Assembly (NCBI RefSeq): GCF_900113665.1
Contig: NZ_FOQD01000012.1
Location: 1 to 64,000 of the forward strand
Direction of reading: 5' to 3'
Source of the DNA: Planctomicrobium piriforme
Lineage (GTDB): Bacteria; Planctomycetota; Planctomycetia; Planctomycetales; Planctomycetaceae
Length of the DNA: 64,000 bases
Both the position numbers and the translations under genes were made by a program. Below are positions 51,796 to 60,448 of the stretch, piece after piece. The notes beneath the pieces were generated by a model that was not told the DNA's origin, did no database searches, and saw only the letters and a program-made list of their open reading frames with translations. Position 1 is the first letter of the stretch. Each line of letters begins with the position of its first letter.

Positions 51796-52010
51796 GATTC
51801 CTCGCGATGATTGGCGAGGAGGTTTCACCGATGTGCGCCGCGGGAGGAAGGCATCAAACAAGTCCACGCGCAAAGAACACAACATAGGTGGATTGTTTGA
51901 TATCAGTTGAATTAACTCATTTCTAATGAGGAGTTTGTGGCGAGCTGTGATAGGCTCCCGAGCCATGCAGAGCAGACGCGCTCCGTCTGAAAAACTAAAG
52001 GAATGAATGC

Positions 52011-52403
52011 ATGCGGTCTCGGTCTTCTTCGACAGTCGGTTTTGTCTTCGTGTTCATGACCACCAGCGTTCTCGCGGCCTCGTCAGCGATGGGGGTCTTC
52101 CCCTCAGCCGCCACGATCGGCACCAAACGGGTCTGCCGCGTCTTTGACGACGGGCACTGGCAAGAACAGTATGTCCTCATGGACGGCGTGACGCAGCATG
52201 GCATCACGTCTGATTTTCAGCGCTACCCGGACGGGCGTGTGGAAAAGATCTTTGAGATCACTTACCACCGCGGAGAGTACGTCGCCTGGGCTGATTTCTG
52301 GCCGAACGGACAGATTCGCACCAAAGGCTACGAACCCTACCCCGGCAGCGAAATCCGTTACGAGTTCTACGACGAAAAGGGGAACCTGACGGAGAAGTAC
52401 TAA
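52011..52403 (+). CDS. Secreted MORN/YwqK-like repeat protein
   Basis: 130 residues; AAAGGA at 8 nt before the ATG. Signal peptide TVGFVFVFMTTSVLAASSA. The mature part has YPDGRVEKIFEITYHRGEYV, FWPNGQIRTKGY and YDEKGNLTEKY, the W/F-x-x-G-x-x-R/K pattern of MORN-variant (YwqK-like) repeats. Small exported protein of unknown function. Confidence 0.65.
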   Translation: MRSRSSSTVGFVFVFMTTSVLAASSAMGVFPSAATIGTKRVCRVFDDGHWQEQYVLMDGVTQHGITSDFQRYPDGRVEKIFEITYHRGEYVAWADFWPNGQIRTKGYEPYPGSEIRYEFYDEKGNLTEKY

Positions 52404-52489
52404 GGTTCAAGAATTGTCGTTGACGACGGTTTGAAGCAAATAAACGTTGCAGAATGATGGTGCAACAGCCCTGTTGACAGCGATCTCGC

Positions 52490-52699
52490 CTATTTCTGTG
52501 GATGCTGCAAGTCAGCATCACAGCCTGCCTCAACCTCCCCGACTTCGACTTCCGCAGTCCCGCCATATTTTTTCGTTAGCTCACCTTTGGAATTGATGAG
52601 GCCTCGCTTGACCATGTGCGCGAAATGTTCGCGAGGTGACATCATTGCATCAGCTCTTTTGAGCGCGTCTCGCATTTCTTCGACAATATTTCTGTTCAT
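52490..52699 (-). CDS. Small conserved-type hypothetical protein
   Basis: 69 residues from MNRNIVEEMRDALKRADAMM, with a strong AGGAGGC 8 nt upstream that decides the start. MSPREHFAHMVKRGLINSKG is followed by a polar acidic tail. It lies 23 bp downstream of proB and may be cotranscribed. No domain recognised. Confidence 0.65.
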   Translation of the reverse strand: MNRNIVEEMRDALKRADAMMSPREHFAHMVKRGLINSKGELTKKYGGTAEVEVGEVEAGCDADLQHPQK

Positions 52700-52722
52700 G
52701 TTGTTTGCCTCCTCATCATGCG

Positions 52723-53856
52723 CTACCTGGTCACACACAGATTGTCGCGATGGATGACTTCCTCGTACGCGACGCCTCCCAGCCTGGCCTGAATTTCATC
52801 TGATCGTTTTCTGGCGACCGAAGCCACTGCCGTGGCGTCGTAATTCGTCAATCCACGGGCAAACTCGTGCCCGTCGGGATCGATCAGCGAGACGAGCTCC
52901 CCTTTTTCGAAGCTTCCCTCGACGCGTGCAATGCCGATCGGCAGCAACGATTTGCCGTTGTGTTCGACCGCTTTGACCGCGCCCGGATCGAGGTGCAGCT
53001 TGCCTCGCGGCGTAATCGTAAAGCCGATCCAGCGTTTCCAGGCAGGCACCAGGCTTCCCTTCGCCGTGAACAAGGTTCCGACGTCCTCGCCGGCCATGAC
53101 CCGATCGAGTACCTGCGGGTCTTTACCGTTGGCGATGATCACGCATTCGCCGACGGCGGTTGCCATCCGCACTGCTTCGAGCTTGGTGAACATGCCGCCG
53201 GTGCCGCGCGTGCTTTTCACGTTCTGAGCGAGGCCCATCAGCGAATCGTCCCAGTGATCGATCAGCGGGATGCGCTTCGCATTCGGATCGGTCGGATTGC
53301 CATCGAACAGGCCGTCGACAACTGAGAGAATGATCAGCAACGGATTCTGCAGCAGGTTCGTGACCATCGCCGCCAGGCGGTCGTTGTCGCCGAATTTGAT
53401 CTCGCGGACGCTGACCGTGTCGTTCTCGTTGATGATCGGGACGACGCCATATTCGAACAGCGTGCTGATCGTGTTGCGGACGTTGAGATAACGGTCGCGA
53501 TGGCGGAAGTCGTTCGCTGTCAGCAGCAACTGGGCGGCGTGATAGCCGAATTTCTTGAAGGCGTCATCGTAGGTGCGCATCAGGTGCGCCTGCCCTGTCG
53601 CCGCGGCCGCCTGCAGATGCGGAAGGTCTTTGGGCCGCCCGCTGAGGCCAAGGAGTCCAATGCCGGCGCCGACGGCGCCGCTGGAAACCATGACCACTTT
53701 GCGGCCGCTCAGGCGGATGCGATGGATCTGTTCCGCGAGGCCGTTAATACGGTCGGTGTCGAGCCGGTCGTCATCGCGTGAGAGCACGTTGGTGCCCAGC
53801 TTGATGACCACCGTCTGGGCCGAAGTCACGACCTCCTGTCTGACGAGATTCTGCAT
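52723..53856 (-). CDS. proB: Glutamate 5-kinase ProB
   Basis: 377 residues from MQNLVRQEVVTSAQTVVIKL; the frame upstream is heptamer repeat. Amino acid kinase domain: KLGTNVLSRDD, VSSGAVGAGIGLLGL, INENDTVSVREIKFGDND and STRGTGGMFTKLEAVRMATA. The C-terminal PUA domain begins near residue 290 (GKLHLDPGAVKAVEHNGKSL). It phosphorylates glutamate in the first step of proline synthesis and is feedback-inhibited by proline in the family. proA is not adjacent. The ribosome site is poor (CCCCTTCC from the repeat). Confidence 0.95.
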   Translation of the reverse strand: MQNLVRQEVVTSAQTVVIKLGTNVLSRDDDRLDTDRINGLAEQIHRIRLSGRKVVMVSSGAVGAGIGLLGLSGRPKDLPHLQAAAATGQAHLMRTYDDAFKKFGYHAAQLLLTANDFRHRDRYLNVRNTISTLFEYGVVPIINENDTVSVREIKFGDNDRLAAMVTNLLQNPLLIILSVVDGLFDGNPTDPNAKRIPLIDHWDDSLMGLAQNVKSTRGTGGMFTKLEAVRMATAVGECVIIANGKDPQVLDRVMAGEDVGTLFTAKGSLVPAWKRWIGFTITPRGKLHLDPGAVKAVEHNGKSLLPIGIARVEGSFEKGELVSLIDPDGHEFARGLTNYDATAVASVARKRSDEIQARLGGVAYEEVIHRDNLCVTR

Positions 53857-53865
53857 GTCGACTGG

Positions 53866-53945
53866 AAGGGGATAGGGGACAGGGGACAGGGAAAAGAGGT
53901 TGAGGCCAATTACGCTCAACACTCGTCACTCAGCACTCAACTCCC
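53866..53945. repeat. Heptamer repeats upstream of proB
   Basis: AGGGGATAGGGGACAGGGGA (53868-53887) and CTCAACACTCGTCACTCAGC units. The GGGGACA unit is the same as that inside rarA at 35965-36003. Confidence 0.75.
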
Positions 53946-53947
53946 CC

Positions 53948-54511
53948 TCACTCTTCGTATTTGAGTCCGGCTTTCTCGTATTCGCTTTTCTTGTATTCGC
54001 GGTCTTCGAGAATGCAGAGTTCGCCGGTGGAATCGTCATAGGCGTACACCTGCCAGCGGAGGATGCCTTTGAGCGGCACGTTGTTCTGGCGCAGCATCTG
54101 GTCGAATTCCGCGAATGCCGGGGGTTTTTCGTGTTCGGCCTTATGGAGGTCGATGGCGTGCTTGAGGTTCAGCAGTTGTGCCTGTGAGCCGATGGCGAAG
54201 TAACCCTGTGCGGCGGCGCTCACCGGATCGCTCGCATTGATTCGATTCTGAACTTCGACCAGCTTGGGGTTCTCGGCCAGAATCTGTTTCTTGTCGACGA
54301 GCTTGGTGTTGTCCTGGGGGAAGGAGGGGGCCGGCGGAGCGGCGGGTGCGGCTGCTGGAGCGGCCGCAGCTGCGGGGGCCGCGGGTTCCTTGGGCTTTTC
54401 TTCAGATCCCTTTTTCACCATGCGTGGGTCGATGCAGCCGGTCAGCAGCAGTGCCATGCTGAGACAGCCGAGAATGCAGAGTCGTGGTGATGCCGCGAGA
54501 ATGGAGTTCAT
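53948..54511 (-). CDS. Ala/Pro-rich lipoprotein
   Basis: 187 residues from MNSILAASPRLCILGCLSMA; the lipobox MALLLTGC predicts lipid attachment at Cys23. A low-complexity Ala/Pro linker (EPAAPAAAAAPAAAPAAPP) is followed by a folded part (SAAAQGYFAIGSQAQLLNLK, AFAEFDQMLRQNNVPL, WQVYAYDDSTGELCILED) that resembles pseudopilin-like mini-domains seen in planctomycete lipoproteins. Frames upstream of the ATG are open but would hide the signal. Function unknown. Confidence 0.7.
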   Translation of the reverse strand: MNSILAASPRLCILGCLSMALLLTGCIDPRMVKKGSEEKPKEPAAPAAAAAPAAAPAAPPAPSFPQDNTKLVDKKQILAENPKLVEVQNRINASDPVSAAAQGYFAIGSQAQLLNLKHAIDLHKAEHEKPPAFAEFDQMLRQNNVPLKGILRWQVYAYDDSTGELCILEDREYKKSEYEKAGLKYEE

Positions 54512-54811
54512 GAGGATCTGCCTTTTTTCCCACAATGCCAGCCTGATGGGGCATGGCCTGCGGCGTTTGCCGCAAGTTGTCGGCCTGACTGACGCAGGCA
54601 CTTTTGTATCTCCGCCGCCACCGGCTTCACAAGGAGGAAGCAAACTCTCACAGGACTTCCAGGTTGCCTGAATTCGCCAGACTTCCGACAACTCGATTAA
54701 AATGTTCACTTTACGGGAAATCTTTGTTTGCGAGAATTGAGTCGGTTGCGTATTGAAGGGAGAAGGATTCCCTTCTGTTCCCATTCACACGTCTGCCGTT
54801 CAGCGACCATC

Positions 54812-55222
54812 ATGACGCGAAACTTTGACGTTCGCCCGGATCGACGCGCGGGGCCGTTGCTGGCCAGCACGCTGGTGATGCTGTTAGGGGCTGTGGGAGC
54901 CTCGGCGGTGATCGCAGGCTCTGGTGGAGATCCTTACATTGGTCTGCTGATCTTTCTGGGCGTGATCGGGGCCGCGTTGATCTTCGGCTATGTCATGCGA
55001 TCCACCCCGAGTACGACGCTCACCTCGCGGTTCGGCTGGCTGGCGAGTAAAGATGCCCGGCCTGCGGACGACTATCTCCCTCGGGCGATGCGGATCAAGC
55101 GGTCGTACGGCACGAACCATCCGCCGACGGTGGAGGAGGTGAAAGACCTCAAGGGGAGCGTGAATAACTGGGTTCCGGCCAAGGGGGCGTCATCAGGCCG
55201 GGCACCGCGTTCGGGAAAATGA
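54812..55222 (+). CDS. Two-TM membrane protein
   Basis: 136 residues from MTRNFDVRPDRRAGPLLAST. Two TM helices lie at about residues 14-36 (LASTLVMLLGAVGASAVIAG) and 42-63 (YIGLLIFLGVIGAALIFGYV); the C-terminal 70 residues are basic and cytoplasmic (RAMRIKRSYGTNHPPTVEEV). The ribosome site is weak. No family recognised. Confidence 0.55.
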   Translation: MTRNFDVRPDRRAGPLLASTLVMLLGAVGASAVIAGSGGDPYIGLLIFLGVIGAALIFGYVMRSTPSTTLTSRFGWLASKDARPADDYLPRAMRIKRSYGTNHPPTVEEVKDLKGSVNNWVPAKGASSGRAPRSGK

Positions 55223-55405
55223 CTTCGGTCTCCACATTAGCGAGAAACCCTAAGTCGTTTCGTTTCAGACGCTTGAGAACAGTACGCTTGCAAAGAGAGG
55301 CCGCTTCAATCTCTTAGAAGCAACTGAAATCAGGCGAGACTGCGAGAGTCTCGACTTCAGCGAGAAGGTGGGGGCAATAGGACGGTTCGGTAGCTGTCCG
55401 GCAGG

Positions 55406-55603
55406 CTATTGCTCGGCAACCAGTTTCTGAGCCGGCTTGCCTGCGTCTTCTTCTGAATGGCACAGCTCATCGCGGACAATGTTCATTGTCCGCGGAGCGT
55501 CGATGCCAATCCGCACGGTATTCGGACCGATGCGCACGACGGTCACGGCGATGTCTTCGCCAATCAAAATCCGCTCTCCGGGCTTCCTTGAGAGAACCAG
55601 CAT
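55406..55603 (-). CDS. csrA: Carbon storage regulator CsrA
   Basis: 65 residues: MLVLSRKPGERILIGEDIAV, VVRIGPNTVRIGIDAPRTMN, IVRDEL. This is the complete CsrA beta-barrel-swapped dimer sequence with the RNA-contacting LxLxRK start and the R of IVRDEL region. GGAAGGAGA lies 9 nt before the ATG. CsrA binds GGA motifs in mRNA leaders and controls translation and motility. No flagellar genes or FliW are nearby. Confidence 0.96.
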   Translation of the reverse strand: MLVLSRKPGERILIGEDIAVTVVRIGPNTVRIGIDAPRTMNIVRDELCHSEEDAGKPAQKLVAEQ

Positions 55604-55798
55604 GACTTGACGTCTCCTTCCTGGGGCGATGCGCGATGGCGAGCATCTTGCGAGGCTGTTGCGCCATCAATTCGAACATGCCGTCAGAAAGATACCAAAA
55701 CAATTTCCGGCAGTCTACTACAATCCGATCTGTTCACGCGTGCATTGTGAACACGATGGATTTGACCGAGTTGCCCAAAAAGCAGGCTGCCTGTTTTT

Positions 55799-56059
55799 TC
55801 AGCAGAAGCCAAGCTGCTTGAAATTCAGGAAGTCGTCGGTGTCCGTGAACTTCACTGCCAGGATGGCAGTGAAGGCAACGAACACTTTGCGGGCGTTCTG
55901 GGAGTCTGGGCGGTCTCGTTCGAGAGCTAGAATGCCCTCGGAAAGCAGGAAATTCGTGAACGGAATCGGCTCCTGAAACGTGGTGATCACGATTCCAGTT
56001 TTCGGGCGCGACTTCGGCCAGGAAGAAAACAGGTGCTGCCACGCCGCTGCGGTATCCAT
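55799..56059 (-). CDS. Small conserved-type hypothetical protein
   Basis: 86 residues (MDTAAAWQHLFSSWPKSRPK), with GGAG about 10 nt upstream. The pattern GIVITTFQEPIPFTNFLLSE, ALERDRPDSQNARKVFVAFT, VKFTDT looks like a compact Sm/Hfq-like or PilZ-like beta protein typical of planctomycetes, but I cannot name the family. It lies upstream of csrA on the same strand. Confidence 0.6.
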   Translation of the reverse strand: MDTAAAWQHLFSSWPKSRPKTGIVITTFQEPIPFTNFLLSEGILALERDRPDSQNARKVFVAFTAILAVKFTDTDDFLNFKQLGFC

Positions 56060-56139
56060 ATCATCGTTCTCCGTACGGAACTCATCGGTTCCTCACGGGT
56101 TACGGCGCAGCGTTTTCGGTCGAATTTGGCCCCAGGCGC

Positions 56140-56177
56140 AAAAAAAGAAGGCGCCGTTCATTACGAACGACGCCTTC
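56140..56177 (-). terminator. tRNA-Glu terminator
   Basis: GAAGGCG (56147-56153) pairs CGCCTTC (56171-56177), with inner CGTTC/GAACG. On the minus strand a T7 run follows directly. Confidence 0.9.
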
Positions 56178-56183
56178 CGGCAC

Positions 56184-56256
56184 TGACCCCAGGGGGATTC
56201 GAACCCCCGTACTTGGACTGAAAATCCAATGTCCTGGGCCTCTAGACGATGGGGCC
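56184..56256 (-). tRNA. trnE: tRNA-Glu (UUC)
   Basis: 73 nt cloverleaf on the minus strand: acceptor GGCCCCA/TGGGGTC with discriminator A, D-arm TCGTCTAGAGGCCCAGGACA as in other bacterial tRNA-Glu, anticodon stem TTGGA/TCCAA with loop TTTTCAG (anticodon TTC), T-arm GGGGGTTCGAATCCCCC. The 3' CCA is not encoded. Confidence 0.97.
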
Positions 56257-56371
56257 GGAGAAGGCATACGGTATCGGGTGAATCGGCGTTGTCAAGCACC
56301 GCCGGCCACTGAAATTTGACCTGATTTGATCCCCAATTGAGACCGATTCCGTCTGATCCGATTCTGCACTT

Positions 56372-58045
56372 ATGACCGAACGCGACGATCGTCTGGCGAC
56401 TGCTCTGGATCTGCTCACCGCGCAGCAGCGGGGAGGAGACCCCGTCCAGCTCGAAACGGTTCTCCAGAAATTTCCCGATCTGGCGGAAGAGATCCAGTCG
56501 CTCTGGGCAACGGCCCAGTTGGCAGATCAGCTCGGACAGTTCTGCTCGTCGTCGCCGCCGGTTGATAACGAACCCCCAGAGGCCCCTGCTGGTCCCCGCA
56601 AAATGGTCTTGGGGGACTATCAACTGCTCGAGGAAATTGGCCGGGGGGGCATGGGCATTGTCTTTCGGGCCCGGCAACGGCACCCCGAGCGGATCGTCGC
56701 CGTGAAGATGCTGTTGCGAGGCGAGTTTGCCACATCTGTGCATCGTGCCCGCTTTGAAGTGGAAGCGGACGCGGCGGCCCGGCTCGACCACCCGCACATT
56801 GTGGCAATCTACGAAGCCGGAATCGAAAACGGTCAGCCCTATTTCAGCATGCCGTTCATCGAGGGGACGACCCTCGCCCGCCGGATTGCGGAACGAACCC
56901 TGTCCGACCGCGAGGCAGCCGAGCTACTGATTCCAGTCTGTCGTGCGGTCGGTTACGCCCATCAACGAGGGGTGCTGCATCGCGACTTGAAGCCCTCCAA
57001 TATTCTCATCGATCGCCTCGGGCATCCTTACGTCTCCGATTTTGGTCTCGCGAAACGGGTGGAGACCGACCCAACCGATGGTGGCCCGCTATCGCTGACC
57101 GAGTCAGGTGCGATTTTGGGAACGCCAGGGTATCTCGCGCCGGAACAGGCGGCGGGGAGTCGGGGAATTGTCAGTCCCGCCACCGACGTCTACAGCCTGG
57201 GAGCGATTCTGTACGCCTGTGTCACCGGCCGCGCGCCGTTTCAGGCGGCGAATCCGGTCGATGCCCTGCTGATGGTGCTGGAGCAGGATCCTCCGCCGCC
57301 GCGGCTGCTGCACCCGAAGATCGACATCGATCTCGAAATGATCATTCTCAAAGCTTTGCAGAAACCGGTTGATCTGCGGTATCGCACGGCCGATGCCCTG
57401 GCGGATGATCTTTCGGCCTATCTGCGGCATGAACCGGTCTCAGCGCGTTCGTCGCATCTGTCACAGGTGATCAGCCGCGCGTTTCGGCCAACGCATCATG
57501 TTGGCGTGCTGGAGAACTGGGGCTTGCTCTGGATGTGGCACGCCGCGGTGATTCTCGTGCTGTGCATCATCACTGACGTGTTGCGGAATCACGGAGTGGA
57601 TTCCCGCTGGACTTATGTGGTGCTGTGGACAATCGGCCTCGGCGCCTGGGGCATCATCTTCTGGAACCTGCGGCATCGGGCCGGGCCGGTGACATTTGTG
57701 GAGCGTCAGGTCGCGCATCTGTGGGCCGCGAGTATGGCGTGTTCGACGTCGCTTTATGGCGTGGAATGGCTCCTGGGCCTGCCCGTTTTGACCCTGTCGC
57801 CGGTGCTGGCGCTGTTCGCAGGCTCGGTCTTTCTCGCCAAGGCCGGGATTCTCTCAGGCGAGTTCTACCTGCACAGTGCGGCCCTGTTTGCGACGGCGAT
57901 TCCGATGGCGATCTGGCCGCGAGTGTCAGTGACGATTTTCGGCGTCGTTTCAGCGTTGACGTTTGGACTGTCGGGGCTGAAGTTCCACCTGTTGCGACGG
58001 ACAAATCGCCGTCGCGGTGCGAGTCCGCCGCAGGGAAACGAATGA
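56372..58045 (+). CDS. Membrane-anchored Ser/Thr protein kinase
   Basis: 557 residues. Kinase domain about 80-350: glycine loop EIGRGGMGIVFRARQ, Lys in IVAVKMLL, catalytic HRDLKPSNILID, DFGLAKR, and activation-loop GTPGYLAPEQAAG, followed by DVYSLGAILYACVTG. All catalytic residues are present, so it should be active. The N-terminal 75 residues are the helical domain common before planctomycete kinases (LLTAQQRGGDPVQLETVLQK). The C-terminus has five to six TM helices instead of a soluble sensor. Substrates unknown; no phosphatase is adjacent. Confidence 0.93.
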   Translation: MTERDDRLATALDLLTAQQRGGDPVQLETVLQKFPDLAEEIQSLWATAQLADQLGQFCSSSPPVDNEPPEAPAGPRKMVLGDYQLLEEIGRGGMGIVFRARQRHPERIVAVKMLLRGEFATSVHRARFEVEADAAARLDHPHIVAIYEAGIENGQPYFSMPFIEGTTLARRIAERTLSDREAAELLIPVCRAVGYAHQRGVLHRDLKPSNILIDRLGHPYVSDFGLAKRVETDPTDGGPLSLTESGAILGTPGYLAPEQAAGSRGIVSPATDVYSLGAILYACVTGRAPFQAANPVDALLMVLEQDPPPPRLLHPKIDIDLEMIILKALQKPVDLRYRTADALADDLSAYLRHEPVSARSSHLSQVISRAFRPTHHVGVLENWGLLWMWHAAVILVLCIITDVLRNHGVDSRWTYVVLWTIGLGAWGIIFWNLRHRAGPVTFVERQVAHLWAASMACSTSLYGVEWLLGLPVLTLSPVLALFAGSVFLAKAGILSGEFYLHSAALFATAIPMAIWPRVSVTIFGVVSALTFGLSGLKFHLLRRTNRRRGASPPQGNE

Positions 58046-58095
58046 GGGATTGGCCGGGAGCGGAGTTTCGTGACCGGGAGCCAGCCGAATGAAAA

Positions 58096-58194
58096 GAACC
58101 GTGGGCTAAGGCCCAGCGGCTGATGGGCGTACAGACGCGGGGGCGATTTCCCGTTGTATGGCGCCAATCAGCCGGCACGCGTTAGCGTCCGGTT
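58096..58194. repeat. 99-bp direct repeat, copy 1
   Basis: Starts GAACCGTGGGCTAAGGCCCA and ends GCACGCGTTAGCGTCCGGTT. It differs from copy 2 by two bases and contains GGGCTAAGGCCC and CGGCTGATGGGCG hairpin parts. Confidence 0.9.
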
Positions 58195-58330
58195 AGTAAA
58201 GTTGCCCATCGTGACCGACGATCATTCAACATACACCGTCCACACATTTTCGGTTGATGAATCGCCAGACCCTGTGCGGCCAGCACTCCATGATGTTGCG
58301 ACCGGCAACCGCGATCCCACGACCGGCAGA

Positions 58331-58429
58331 GAACCGTGGGCTAAGGCCCAGCGGCTGATGGGCGTACAGACACGGGGGCGATTCCCCGTTGTATGGCGCC
58401 AATCAGCCGGCACGCGTTAGCGTCCGGTT
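58331..58429. repeat. 99-bp direct repeat, copy 2
   Basis: 97 of 99 bases are identical to 58096-58194, same orientation, 136 bp apart. Both copies are followed by GTTGCCCATCG shortly after. Confidence 0.9.
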
Positions 58430-58459
58430 CAAACGTTGCCCATCGCATTTGGCCGTCTC

Positions 58460-58576
58460 CCGCAATGACAAATGACCATTGACCAATGACAAATCGCCGA
58501 CCATAGAAAACCTTGGGATCGTTGCAGACAGTCCCCTCACCCCCGGCCCCTCTCCCCGGAGTACCGGGGCGAGGGG
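58460..58576. repeat. AATGACA heptamers and CCCCTCTCCCCGG REP hairpin
   Basis: CAATGACAAATGACCATTGA units (58463-58494), then CCCCTCTCCCCGG (58547-58559) with CCGGGGCGAGGGG (58564-58576) around AGTA. Confidence 0.75.
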
Positions 58577-58585
58577 GGTAAGCAA

Positions 58586-60265
58586 TCAGTGCCCGGCGCC
58601 GACGGGTTGGTCTTTGGCCCAGCGGCCGATCAGGAAGAAGAAGATCGCGCAGAGCAGGTAGCCGATGGCGATGTCGTCTGCCCTGTACGCGAAAGCGCCT
58701 TCGGCGGGGGTGACGAAGCGGAACAGGTAGTCGAACGCGAAGCCGGTGTAGATCTGATAGGCATGCATCACTCCCAGCCCGGTGAACAGCGCTGCGAACA
58801 GCATCCACACCGACGCCGCGCCAAACTTGCGGTCGATCAGGCATGCTGAGGCCGCGGCGAGAATCATACAGGTGAAGATGTAGCCCCGCTCCATGAGCAG
58901 CAGGCCATGCACCAAGAAGCCGTTGACTTCGGCTTTTGGTTTGGCGGGAGGGGGCGTCGCGGTCTCTCCTTCCGCGGCCACAACGGCGGCGGGGCTGACC
59001 ACTTGTTGCAAGGTCTGGCCCCCTGCGATGCCAAACGCGCCCATCATCACGGTCGCGCCCCAGGCGGCAATCGCCGGGAACAAGCCGACCGCCACAGCGG
59101 GGGCGTGTTCATTGGGAGTCGCCTGGAACGCTTGTGCGGTAATGATGATGCCGATCCAGAGGACAATCGCAGCACCTGCCTCGATGGGGACCACGGCGGC
59201 GACCAGTCCCACCAGCCCGAACAACGCCAATCCGGTGATCACCAGCCCGTTCAAGGTCGAATAGCCGGCTCGGGCGCCGAGGGCTTTCCAGCCAGGGTGG
59301 CCGATGTAGATCGTCGTCGGAAAACAGCTTCCCAGTAATGCAGCCACGATGGTGGCGATGCCGTTGACCGCCATCGACGGCATCGTCGAGTACTTATCGC
59401 CTGCCGCTTCGGCGGACTCGATGTTCTGCAGGCTGCCGACCACGTTGAACAGTCCCATCGGAATCACCACCGACAGAAACGGCACCCATTTGTCCATCGC
59501 TTTGAGGGTGTCGAGAATCGTTTCGCCGCACCACACCGGTGGGCTCCAATGGACATGGGCAAGCGAATCGGTCACTGCGGCCACATTCGCCGCGCCATAA
59601 GTGACCCAGTCCGGCAGCGCCGCGATCTTCATGAGCGGAACCATCAGCCAGGCAGTCGCGGTGCCGACAAGAACGGCCACAAAGCCGCTCGGCAGGCCCA
59701 GCGGCAGCGACACTCGCGAGAATAGCCCTACCAGCACAATCGCCAGCGGGAGCATCGCAATCAGCGGCTTGTTGAAGATCTGCAGGGCGAACGTCATCGA
59801 GATGAAGCCGATCGCGATGCCGGCCAGCGTCGAGAGGAGCGCGGCTCGGGGAGTCACGCGACGAATCGGCTCGGCAACAAAAGCCCCGACAAACTCAATC
59901 ACACCGCTCCCCAGGCAGGCCAGCAGTCCCATCCGCCAGGCGGCCATCGCATCGCCTGTGCGGTCAAACTCCGGCTTGATCACGAAGAACACGAACACAA
60001 TCAGCGACGGCGTGTTGATCCCAAACGGGAGCGCGGTCACATCGTCGCGGCCGGTCTTCTTAGCGAGCCGATGCGCCTGCCAGGCGTAGAACACATTCCC
60101 CAGCAGAATGCTGATCGCCGTGCCTGGGAGAATCACGCGAAACAACAGGTCGGAGGACATCCCGCACAGTCCGGCGCCGAGTCCGACAATCAGCAGCAGT
60201 TGCACCAGATTGTCGACAAACAGGCCGCAGAATCCATCCAGGTCGCGTTTGACGAACACTCTCAT
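58586..60265 (-). CDS. Nucleobase permease, NCS2/AzgA-like
   Basis: 559 residues, about 13 TM helices. RDDVTALPFGINTPSLIVFV and the amphipathic QNIESAEAAGDKYST segment (QNxESAxAAGD) are hallmarks of the xanthine/uracil/adenine permease superfamily; VGSLQNIESA is its substrate-site helix. It probably imports a purine or uracil with protons or sodium. A Pro/Ala-rich loop at 445-460 (EGETATPPPAKPKAE) and two or three extra C-terminal helices make it longer than AzgA (about 445). The next gene upstream on the strand is a nucleoside-type MFS carrier. Confidence 0.8.
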   Translation of the reverse strand: MRVFVKRDLDGFCGLFVDNLVQLLLIVGLGAGLCGMSSDLLFRVILPGTAISILLGNVFYAWQAHRLAKKTGRDDVTALPFGINTPSLIVFVFFVIKPEFDRTGDAMAAWRMGLLACLGSGVIEFVGAFVAEPIRRVTPRAALLSTLAGIAIGFISMTFALQIFNKPLIAMLPLAIVLVGLFSRVSLPLGLPSGFVAVLVGTATAWLMVPLMKIAALPDWVTYGAANVAAVTDSLAHVHWSPPVWCGETILDTLKAMDKWVPFLSVVIPMGLFNVVGSLQNIESAEAAGDKYSTMPSMAVNGIATIVAALLGSCFPTTIYIGHPGWKALGARAGYSTLNGLVITGLALFGLVGLVAAVVPIEAGAAIVLWIGIIITAQAFQATPNEHAPAVAVGLFPAIAAWGATVMMGAFGIAGGQTLQQVVSPAAVVAAEGETATPPPAKPKAEVNGFLVHGLLLMERGYIFTCMILAAASACLIDRKFGAASVWMLFAALFTGLGVMHAYQIYTGFAFDYLFRFVTPAEGAFAYRADDIAIGYLLCAIFFFLIGRWAKDQPVGAGH

Positions 60266-60448
60266 GAAGTGATTTCCCGAGAGACCGGGCCTCGTGCAGT
60301 TAAAGATCGTTCTGCGGATTCAGGAGAGCGCGCGAACCCCGAATTCACCATTCAAAAACCCCTGCGAAACGCTTTCGCAGTGGCGTGAAACATAGCGTGA
60401 GAGACATCTTTCGCGAAACGGCAATGCCCCTGAAACTGCGGCGAAGGC

